Of a stretch of DNA of 13,777 nt, positions 8,386-13,777 are shown one piece after another. Each line of letters opens with the position of its first letter. The stretch's first letter is position 1. The translations under genes and the position numbers were made by a program. Below the pieces are notes generated by a model. The model worked only from the letters and a program-made list of their open reading frames with translations, searched no databases and was not told where the DNA came from. This DNA comes from JAFGTP01 sp964472715 (GTDB taxonomy: Bacteria > Fidelibacterota > UBA2242 > JAFGTP01), in contig CAYYMT010000095.1 in the NCBI GenBank assembly GCA_964472715.1, positions 1 through 13,777 of the forward strand, given 5' to 3'.

Positions 8386-8652
8386 ATGAAGGTATCACAG
8401 AAAAAGCAAAAAGAATTCAAAAAGCAGATGACAGATCTTCTGGCGGAAGCCGGCTTTACAGTGGTCAGCGGCAAAGGCTCATTCAAACAGGGCGCCTGCC
8501 TCGTCCTTCAGGAAAATAAAATTGTGGTCAATACCTTTCTGCCGATAGACCTGCAGATCAAATTTTTATATGATTTTTTTGTTGAGCAGGAAATGAGGGA
8601 TAAATTACCTGACGATATTGCAAAATTCGCGGCAAGTGTCGGCGGATTTTAA
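8386..8652 (+). CDS. Small conserved-looking protein of unknown function (88 aa)
   Basis: I do not recognise a family. The N-terminal 20 residues are very basic and predicted helical (MKVSQKKQKEFKKQMTDLLA). The middle holds short hydrophobic strands (FTVVSG, CLVLQENKIVVNTF), and the C-terminal half is amphipathic, with an acidic stretch (EQEMRDKLPDD). There is one Cys and no signal peptide or membrane segment, suggesting a small soluble alpha/beta protein. It starts 10 bases after the manC stop in the same direction, so it probably shares that transcript, but there is no good Shine-Dalgarno before ATG 8386; translation may depend on coupling to manC. Base use and amino-acid composition resemble the neighbours, which supports a real gene. 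Its 3' end runs straight into the structured inverted repeat at 8656-8707. Confidence 0.65.
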   Translation: MKVSQKKQKEFKKQMTDLLAEAGFTVVSGKGSFKQGACLVLQENKIVVNTFLPIDLQIKFLYDFFVEQEMRDKLPDDIAKFAASVGGF

Positions 8653-8655
8653 ATA

Positions 8656-8707
8656 TGGAGTGAATCAACCATGTTGATTCCTGCATTGTCACGGTCAAAC
8701 CACTCCA
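8656..8707 (+). repeat. Inverted repeat with nested hairpin after the 88-residue gene
   Basis: TGGAGTG (8656-8662) is the reverse complement of CACTCCA (8701-8707). Nested inside, GAATCAAC (8662-8669) and GTTGATTC (8673-8680) form a perfect eight-pair hairpin with a three-base loop CAT. The element starts four bases after the stop codon at 8650-8652. It is followed on the plus strand by A8 rather than a T run, so it is not a standard intrinsic terminator. It may be a 3'-end stabilising or processing structure, or the foot of a structured leader. Confidence 0.5.
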
Positions 8708-8732
8708 AAAAAAACATCACCTCTGTATAAAC

Positions 8733-8758
8733 AATAGATGAATAATTATTCATCTATT
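8733..8758. repeat. Perfect 26-bp palindrome
   Basis: Two 13-base arms, AATAGATGAATAA and its exact reverse complement, meet without a spacer. The symmetry and the location upstream of the acn operon suit a binding site for a dimeric regulator. As RNA it would form a mostly A-U hairpin followed only by TTTG, so it could also act as a weak terminator for the upstream genes. Confidence 0.55.
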
Positions 8759-8905
8759 TGAGCAATTACCGAATATTCAAAAAAAACTTGGATATTTTAT
8801 GAATATTTATAAATTATAGCGCCAAATGTAAGGGTTGGTGATAAAATTTCCCAACCTCAGCAAAAAAAACACTTCCGGCAAAATTGATAGTAAATTACAG
8901 GAACG

Positions 8906-9007
8906 CCGGTTTTCAGTTAATCAAAGGGGGAAGAGATGAGCAGGACTGTGTACTGCTGTTGTTGTTCTTTTGATGGCCTGAAAAGCGGGTCTGATTATTT
9001 TAGGAGG
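8906..9007 (+). promoter_or_regulatory. Possible translational attenuator leader of acn (alternative RNA pairings)
   Basis: The segment CTGAAAA (8978-8984) can pair perfectly with TTTTCAG (8910-8916). The same segment, read as CCTGAAAA (8977-8984), can instead pair with TTTTAGG (8998-9004) with one bulged G, covering the first half of the aconitase ribosome site AGGAGG (9002-9007). The upstream pairing is extended by ATCAAA/TTTGAT (8920-8925 with 8969-8974) and GCC...GGC-like pairs (8906-8908 with 8986-8988). It encloses the ribosome site and start of the leader ORF. The two folds exclude each other. Pairings were found by eye; energies were not calculated, and the downstream fold is short and A-U rich. 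Confidence 0.4.
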
Positions 9008-9025
9008 AAATTATGTATGATTTAG
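8936..9025 (+). CDS. Putative poly-cysteine leader peptide upstream of aconitase (29 aa)
   Basis: A short frame reading MSRTVYCCCCSFDG followed by LKSGSDYFRRKLCMI. It has a strong purine-rich ribosome site, AAAGGGGG (8923-8930), five bases before its ATG. Codons 7-10 (8954-8965: TGC, TGT, TGT, TGT) are four consecutive cysteines, rare in any protein, and a fifth Cys is at 27. The frame runs through the aconitase Shine-Dalgarno and past its ATG, stopping at TAG 9023-9025, so its ribosomes must cross the aconitase start and could reinitiate there. This layout resembles amino-acid-sensing leader ORFs; poly-Cys leaders of that kind are known in mycobacteria. It is also conceivable that the frame is chance, since 29 codons is short. 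No membrane segment or known peptide family is seen. A regulatory role linked to cysteine or Fe-S supply for aconitase is inference. Confidence 0.5.
   Translation: MSRTVYCCCCSFDGLKSGSDYFRRKLCMI
9002..9007 (+). promoter_or_regulatory. Strong aconitase ribosome binding site inside the leader ORF
   Basis: AGGAGG, five bases before ATG 9013, is a full Shine-Dalgarno match. The same bases are two Arg codons of the leader ORF, so a ribosome finishing the leader peptide covers this site. Its first three bases can also pair with CCT at 8977-8979. Confidence 0.85.
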
Positions 9026-11256
9026 ATATGATTAAAAGAGTATACAGGCAATTACCGGTGACTATTGATGCTGTTAAAGCAAAAGAAAACAATTTTTTAA
9101 CATTAACAGAAAAAATACTCTTCGGGCATTTGGTTGACACACCGGTTCAATTGCCAGTCAGGGGAAAAGAATATAATTATTATAAACCCGACCGGGTGGC
9201 CATGCAGGATGCCACCGCCCAGATGGCGCTGCTGCAATTCATGAATTCCGGAAAGTCAAGAACCGCCGTCCCCACCACTGTGCATTGTGATCATTTGATC
9301 CGTGGTGAACAGGGTGCGGAAGCAGACAATAAAATAGCAATGGCGGAAAACCGGGAAGTTTATGATTTTCTGGAAAGCGCGTCGCAAAAATACGGAATTG
9401 ATTTCTGGCCGCCGGGTTCCGGAATCATTCACCAGATTTTGCTGGAAAATTACATTTTCCCCGGCGGAATGATCATCGGCACTGATTCCCATACGGTCAA
9501 TGGCGGCGGACTGGGAATGATCGCCATTGGTGTCGGCGGCGCAGATGCTGTTGATGTTATGGCCGGCGAGCCATGGGAATTGAAAATGCCTGAAATTATC
9601 GGTGTGAAACTCACCGGTGAACTTTCCGGCTGGACCGCGCCGAAAGATGTGATCCTGAAACTGGCCGGCATTCTCACGGCAAAAGGCGGAACGAACCGGA
9701 TAATCGAGTATTTTGGTGATGGCACCAAAACCATTTCGGCCACCGGAAAAGCGACAATTTGTAATATGGGCGCGGAAGTAGGCGCCACCACTTCGATTTT
9801 TCCCTATGATGACTCCATGAAGCAATTTCTCACCATCACAAACCGTCAGGAGGTCGCGGAAATGGCGGACGCTATTCAGGACTATTTACGCGCTGATGAT
9901 GAGGTTGTGGAAGAACCGGAAAACTATTATGACCGTGTCATTCACATTGACCTGTCGCAGTTAAAGCCGCATATCAACGGCCCTTTCACACCTGATGCGG
10001 CCCGGGAGATCAGCGCTTTCAGGCAATCTGCTAAAGACTTAAAATATCCAACTAAGGCATCGGCGGTACTGATCGGCTCTTGTACCAATTCTTCCTATGA
10101 GGACTTTCGCTCAGTGGCGGGTATTCTCCAGCAAGCCGAAAAAAAAGGGCTGTCACTGCAAACGGAATTGTGGGTAACACCGGGTTCGGAAAGCATTCGG
10201 CAAATCTGTGAAAAGGAAGGCATTATAGCGATCATTGAGCGCGCCGGCGGGGTTATTTTAGCCAATGCCTGCGGACCCTGTATCGGTCAATGGAAGCGAA
10301 AAACAACAACGGGCAAAAATTCGATCGTCACAACCTTTAACCGGAATTTTGCCGGCCGCAATGACGGCAATCCTCAGACACACGCTTTCATTACATCACC
10401 GGAACTGGCCACCGCAATCGCATTGAAGGGGGAAATCACCTTTGATCCGCAAAATGATCTCCTGATCAATAATCAGGGGGACACAGTCCGTTTGGAAGTT
10501 CCCAAAGGAGATATTCTGCCGGATTATAAATTCCCAAAAATCAATCCCAAAAAGGGAAAGAAATCTATCACTGAAATCAAAGTCGCGGCTGATTCTGACA
10601 GAATTCAACTGCTGGAGCCCTTTGATCCCATGAATCCGGAGGATTTTCAGGCCATGCGATTGCTGGTGAAAACCACAGGAAAATGTACCACCGATCATAT
10701 CTCCATGGCGGGGCTATGGCTTAAATATCGCGGCCATCTGGAAAATATATCTGACAATTTACTATTGGGTGCGGAAAACGCATTTTATAAGGAAAAAGGC
10801 GTGGCGCTAAATCAGGAAACCGGCGAATATGAACGCATTGCTTTTGTGGGCAAATATTATAAAAAACGCAACATCAGCAGTGTCATCATTGCCGAAGATA
10901 ATTATGGCGAAGGATCGTCACGGGAGCACGCTGCCATGGAACCGCGGTTTCTGGGTGTGAAAGCGGTTATCGCCAAGTCCTTTGCCCGCATTCACGAGAC
11001 TAATCTGAAGAAACAGGGAATACTGGCGTTGACATTTGCTGATTCCGGCGACTATGAAAAAATTAAAGAAAAAGACCGGTTTACCATTACAAATATCGAC
11101 AAGATAACGCCTGGAAGTTCGCTGACAGTAGAAATTCATAATGATAATGGCAAAACCGAGTCTATTACAACCAATCATACGTACAATCAACAACAAATCG
11201 AGTGGCTAAGAGCCGGCAGCGCCCTGAATGTCATTCGACGTGGAGGCGCCCAATGA
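9013..11256 (+). CDS. acn: Aconitate hydratase, mitochondrial-like
   Basis: Aconitase isomerises citrate to isocitrate via cis-aconitate in the TCA cycle, using a [4Fe-4S] cluster whose free iron binds substrate. The three cluster ligands are present: Cys357 in IGSCTNSSYED (354-364), and Cys420 and Cys423 in ANACGPCIGQW (417-427). Other signatures are GTDSHT (156-161), DHISMAG (561-567) and YGEGSSREHAA (631-641), which carries the likely catalytic Ser636. The length (747 residues) and the N-terminal form match the mitochondrial-like aconitase known from Bacteroides rather than the roughly 890-residue AcnA or the AcnB type. The start is secure: AGGAGG (9002-9007) lies five bases before ATG, and an in-frame TAG stands at 9001-9003. 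Its start is overlapped by the leader ORF, and its stop overlaps the icd start (ATGA), so expression should be tied to both. Confidence 0.97.
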   Translation: MYDLDMIKRVYRQLPVTIDAVKAKENNFLTLTEKILFGHLVDTPVQLPVRGKEYNYYKPDRVAMQDATAQMALLQFMNSGKSRTAVPTTVHCDHLIRGEQGAEADNKIAMAENREVYDFLESASQKYGIDFWPPGSGIIHQILLENYIFPGGMIIGTDSHTVNGGGLGMIAIGVGGADAVDVMAGEPWELKMPEIIGVKLTGELSGWTAPKDVILKLAGILTAKGGTNRIIEYFGDGTKTISATGKATICNMGAEVGATTSIFPYDDSMKQFLTITNRQEVAEMADAIQDYLRADDEVVEEPENYYDRVIHIDLSQLKPHINGPFTPDAAREISAFRQSAKDLKYPTKASAVLIGSCTNSSYEDFRSVAGILQQAEKKGLSLQTELWVTPGSESIRQICEKEGIIAIIERAGGVILANACGPCIGQWKRKTTTGKNSIVTTFNRNFAGRNDGNPQTHAFITSPELATAIALKGEITFDPQNDLLINNQGDTVRLEVPKGDILPDYKFPKINPKKGKKSITEIKVAADSDRIQLLEPFDPMNPEDFQAMRLLVKTTGKCTTDHISMAGLWLKYRGHLENISDNLLLGAENAFYKEKGVALNQETGEYERIAFVGKYYKKRNISSVIIAEDNYGEGSSREHAAMEPRFLGVKAVIAKSFARIHETNLKKQGILALTFADSGDYEKIKEKDRFTITNIDKITPGSSLTVEIHNDNGKTESITTNHTYNQQQIEWLRAGSALNVIRRGGAQ

Positions 11257-12425
11257 AACAATTAACAATTCCTTATATTGAAGGCGACGGTATCGGCCAG
11301 GAAATCACTCAGGCAACTTTGGCCCTGGTTGAGCAGGCTGTGAAAAAATATTATCCCGGTGAGTATGAATTGGATTTTATTGAATTGCCGGCCGGTCAGA
11401 AAGCCTTTGACCAGACCGGCGAATACTTGCCCGAAGAAACCATTGATAAATTGAAAAAATACAAACTGGGGATCAAAGGCCCGCTGACCACACCGGTAGG
11501 AAAAGGATTCCGCTCTCTCAATGTGGCGCTGCGGCAGGAACTGGACCTTTACACCTGCTACCGTCCGGTGAAGTATTACCAGGGCGTCCCCTCACCGGTG
11601 AAAAAGCCGCAACTGGTGGATATCCATATTTTTCGTGAAAATACCGAAGATATTTATGCCGGCATTGAGTTTGAAAAAGGGACACCGGAAAACAACCGCC
11701 TGAAAGAATTTCTGATTCGAAAAATGGATGTCAAAAATATTCGGTTTCCGGACACAACCGCCCTGGGACTGAAGCCTATTTCAGAAGAAGGCAGCAAGCG
11801 GTTGATTCGCGCGGCGCTCCAATTTGCCATTGATAATGAACTTCCTTCTGTAACACTGGTACACAAAGGCAATATCATGAAGTATACAGAAGGGGCTTTT
11901 CGGAAGTGGGGCTATGAACTGGCACAGGAAGAATTCGCCAATACTGTTGTTCCGGAATCTCAATTAAAAGGCAAAACTTCGCAGGGAAAAGTCGTGATCA
12001 AAGATTGTATTGCCGATGCTTTTCTTCAGAATTTGTTGATGAAACCGGAGGGCTATTCCGTCATCGCCACGACCAATTTAAATGGCGATTATATCAGTGA
12101 TATGGCCGCTGCCATGGTTGGCGGTATCGGTATGGCGCCGGGTGCCAATATTAATTTTCAGGAAGGAATTGCCCTGTTTGAAGCAACCCACGGCACAGCG
12201 CCGGATATTGCAGGCCGGGGAAAAGCCAATCCCGGCAGCCTGATATTGTCAGCGGCTCTGATGCTGGATTATCTGAATCTGAATAAAAGCGCGCTGGCAA
12301 TCAGGCGGGCTTTGGAACAGGTGATCATTGGCAAGCAAGTAACTGCCGACCTCTACAGTATCCTGAACAACGGAGTACTGTTAACCACTACGGAATTTGC
12401 AAAAGCAATCAGGCGGAATTTATAA
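11253..12425 (+). CDS. icd: Isocitrate dehydrogenase, predicted NAD-dependent
   Basis: Oxidatively decarboxylates isocitrate to 2-oxoglutarate in the TCA cycle; cytoplasmic homodimer family. Substrate segments match the E. coli Icd type: TTPVGKGFRSLNVALRQELD (79-98), IFRENTEDIYAGIEF (126-140) and HKGNIMKYTEGAF (204-216). Ser88 in FRSLN corresponds to the serine phosphorylated in E. coli. Cofactor residues differ from the NADP enzyme: Asp318 and Ile319 (ATHGTAPDIAG), Ala325, Ala365 and Ser369 stand where E. coli has Lys344, Tyr345, Val351, Tyr391 and Arg395. Asp-Ile at the first two positions marks NAD use. The start is ATG 11253, which overlaps the acn stop as ATGA and has GGAGG six bases upstream. 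A longer frame back to GTG 11202 lies wholly inside acn and adds 17 residues not seen in the family. The protein has 390 residues. gltA follows after 15 bases. Confidence 0.96.
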   Translation: MKQLTIPYIEGDGIGQEITQATLALVEQAVKKYYPGEYELDFIELPAGQKAFDQTGEYLPEETIDKLKKYKLGIKGPLTTPVGKGFRSLNVALRQELDLYTCYRPVKYYQGVPSPVKKPQLVDIHIFRENTEDIYAGIEFEKGTPENNRLKEFLIRKMDVKNIRFPDTTALGLKPISEEGSKRLIRAALQFAIDNELPSVTLVHKGNIMKYTEGAFRKWGYELAQEEFANTVVPESQLKGKTSQGKVVIKDCIADAFLQNLLMKPEGYSVIATTNLNGDYISDMAAAMVGGIGMAPGANINFQEGIALFEATHGTAPDIAGRGKANPGSLILSAALMLDYLNLNKSALAIRRALEQVIIGKQVTADLYSILNNGVLLTTTEFAKAIRRNL

Positions 12426-12440
12426 CCAGGAGGGATAACA

Positions 12441-13777
12441 ATGCATCAATATACAGACCAGGAACAATTATATATTCAACATCTGAGTAAAAAATTAAAA
12501 AGTACCTGCCAGATCAGTAAGGAACTATACAGCCAATACAAAGTTAAACGCGGTCTCAGAAATGAAGACCATACCGGTGTTTTGGTGGGATTGACCAATA
12601 TTGGCGATGTGGTAGGATATGAAAAAAAGGACGGCAAGATCATTCCCACGGAAGGGAAACTGTATTACAGAGGCTATGAGCTGAAAGACCTTGTGCATGG
12701 ATTTACTGAAGAAGGCCGGCACGGGTTTGATGAGATTTGCTATTTGCTGCTGGCCGGTGAACTGCCAGATGGTGAAACTCTTGAGGCTTTTACCGATCTG
12801 CTGAAAAATAAGCGGGAACTGGAAAACAATTACATCAAAAATCTGGTGTCCATACCGCCGGGCCGAAACCTGATGAATATGCTTTCACGGGCGATTATGG
12901 GACTCTATCCCCTGGATGAAGACGCGGAAAACCGTTCGGAAGAAAAGATCGCCAAACAATCCATTAATTTGCTGGCGAAATTTCCCACAATTATTGCTTA
13001 TGCCTTTAATTCCTTTCGCCATGTCCATCAAAAACAGACCCTGTCCATTCGGCATCCGCGAACCGATCTCAGTACAGCGGAAAATTTTCTTTACATGCTG
13101 AAGGGGGATAAATATACAAAACTGGAGGCGGACCTGCTGGATACCTGCCTCTGTGTTCATGCGGAGCACGGCGGCGGTAACAATTCCACTTTTACCGTAC
13201 GCGTTACCAGTTCCGCCGGCACTGACACCTATTCGTCAATTGGCGCCGGCATCACATCTTTGAAAGGTATTTATCACGGCGGCGCGAATCACAAGGTCAT
13301 GGAAATGATGAACCATTTAAAAGAGACGATCAGGGACTGGAATGATAAACAGGAGATTGCCGATTACCTGGAAAAAATACTGAAGAAGGAAGTCTATGAC
13401 GGCTGGGGCAAGATCTACGGCATCGGTCATGCGGTCTATACGGAATCCGACCCCAGAACAGTCCTGCTGAAAGAAAAAGTCGCGGACCTGGCCGAGGAAA
13501 AAAACCGGGCGGATGAGTTTGAGTTTTATCGCAAGGTGGAGGAACTGGCGCCGGAAGTCTTTTATAAACTGAAGGGCCGGGACAAGAAAATCCTCTGTGC
13601 CAATGTGGATTTTTATTCCGGCCTGATCTATTCCTTTATTGGCATTCCCGAGGAACTGTACACACCGATTTTTGCCATGGGCCGGCTGCCGGGCTGGCTT
13701 TCCCATCGCCTGGAAGAGGTGAATATGACCTCCAAACGGATCATTCGACCGGCTTATAAGAATGTCAATGAGCGCAG
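12441..13777 (+). CDS. gltA: Citrate synthase (3' end outside window)
   Basis: Condenses oxaloacetate with acetyl-CoA to citrate, the entry step of the TCA cycle. The 445 visible residues hold the catalytic triad: His243 in HAEHGGGNNSTFTVRV (240-255), His330 in GIGHAVY (327-333) and Asp390 in ANVDFYSG (387-394). YHGGANHKVMEMM (278-290) and the arginine in SDPRT (336-340) bind substrate in this family. GRLPGWLSHRLEE (414-426) is the usual C-terminal segment. The long N-terminal region of about 60 residues places it with the roughly 450-residue citrate/2-methylcitrate synthase group of Bacteroides and Firmicutes rather than the E. coli type, so some propionyl-CoA activity is possible. There is no stop before the window edge, but by family length only a few residues are missing. 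AGGAGGG (12428-12434) lies six bases before the ATG and 15 bases separate it from icd, so it is the third gene of the acn operon. Confidence 0.95.
   Translation, partial: MHQYTDQEQLYIQHLSKKLKSTCQISKELYSQYKVKRGLRNEDHTGVLVGLTNIGDVVGYEKKDGKIIPTEGKLYYRGYELKDLVHGFTEEGRHGFDEICYLLLAGELPDGETLEAFTDLLKNKRELENNYIKNLVSIPPGRNLMNMLSRAIMGLYPLDEDAENRSEEKIAKQSINLLAKFPTIIAYAFNSFRHVHQKQTLSIRHPRTDLSTAENFLYMLKGDKYTKLEADLLDTCLCVHAEHGGGNNSTFTVRVTSSAGTDTYSSIGAGITSLKGIYHGGANHKVMEMMNHLKETIRDWNDKQEIADYLEKILKKEVYDGWGKIYGIGHAVYTESDPRTVLLKEKVADLAEEKNRADEFEFYRKVEELAPEVFYKLKGRDKKILCANVDFYSGLIYSFIGIPEELYTPIFAMGRLPGWLSHRLEEVNMTSKRIIRPAYKNVNER

Larger units (their letters stand above)
8653..8935 (+). other. Structured A/T-rich gap with the probable promoter of the acn operon
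   Basis: This 283-base stretch between the manC unit and the leader ORF holds no gene I can support. It contains the inverted repeat 8656-8707, the perfect palindrome 8733-8758, and an inverted GAATATTC at 8771-8778. It also has three identical C-A8-C tracts (8706-8715, 8778-8787, 8861-8870) and a small stem GGTTGG/CCAACC (8833-8838 with 8851-8856). The motif ATGAATA occurs in the palindrome (8738-8744) and again at 8799-8805. No convincing -35/-10 pair stands out: TTGGAT at 8788-8793 is the best -35 candidate, but the following TATAAA (8808-8813) is too close. The operon promoter is expected here by position. Confidence 0.55.

Noticed and set aside
8656..8715. Intrinsic terminator for the manC unit
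   Set aside because: The stem is followed by A8, not T; the orientation is wrong for both strands.
8788..8813. TTGGAT and TATAAA as the acn promoter
   Set aside because: The spacer is only 14 bases, and the region is so A/T-rich that such boxes occur by chance.
9256..9825. Long minus-strand open frame of 189 codons opposite aconitase
   Set aside because: It is a shadow of the aconitase codons, with no ribosome site and a low-complexity composition that matches no protein type.
11202..11252. Extended start for isocitrate dehydrogenase at GTG 11202
   Set aside because: It lies inside acn, adds 17 residues unlike the family and has no ribosome site; ATG 11253 has GGAGG and the ATGA overlap.
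13317..13706. Minus-strand frame of 129 codons opposite citrate synthase
   Set aside because: The plus frame has an intact catalytic triad; the minus frame has no supporting motif.
1..13777. CRISPR array, tRNA, rRNA, transposase or phage genes
   Set aside because: No spaced direct repeats, tRNA-like cloverleaf, or transposase or integrase motifs were seen in any frame.

Overview
The window looks like chromosomal DNA from a Gram-negative bacterium of the Bacteroidota/FCB sphere (Bacteroidota, Ignavibacteria, Calditrichota or a relative). The clues are two lipoproteins, one of the Ig-like type with a Gly-Gly-Pro motif after the lipidated Cys that is common in that group; a DAP-type peptidoglycan gene; and an acn-icd-gltA cluster with a mitochondrial-like aconitase, an arrangement I recall from Bacteroides. 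The phylum is inference from gene content only. No mobile element, CRISPR array, tRNA or rRNA gene is visible.

Layout. Positions 1-297 hold the 3' end of a small membrane protein gene, followed by a hairpin terminator. Positions 429-4674 are on the minus strand: a lipoprotein with two degenerate retropepsin-like lobes, then a large soluble sensor histidine kinase (three GAF, three PAS, HisKA_2, HATPase) with no response regulator beside it. A 181-bp divergent gap separates these from a plus-strand run at 4856-8652: Ig-like lipoprotein, dapF (overlapping start), manC and an unrecognised 88-residue protein. This run concerns the cell envelope: surface lipoprotein, meso-DAP for peptidoglycan and lysine, and GDP-mannose for glycans.

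Positions 8653-9012 form a long, A/T-rich, structured leader region. It holds a hairpin-rich inverted repeat, a perfect 26-bp palindrome, three identical C-A8-C tracts, and a short well-initiated reading frame with four consecutive Cys codons (8936-9025) that runs into the aconitase start codon. Downstream is the oxaloacetate-to-2-oxoglutarate arm of the TCA cycle: aconitase (9013-11256), isocitrate dehydrogenase (11253-12425, ATGA overlap) and citrate synthase (12441 to the window edge, lacking only its last residues). The isocitrate dehydrogenase carries the residue set diagnostic of NAD+ rather than NADP+ use.

The most interesting signal is the poly-Cys leader ORF ahead of an Fe-S enzyme operon. 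It sits in RNA where one segment can pair either upstream, across the leader ORF, or downstream with part of the aconitase Shine-Dalgarno sequence. This would fit a translational attenuator, but it is a hypothesis from one sequence.
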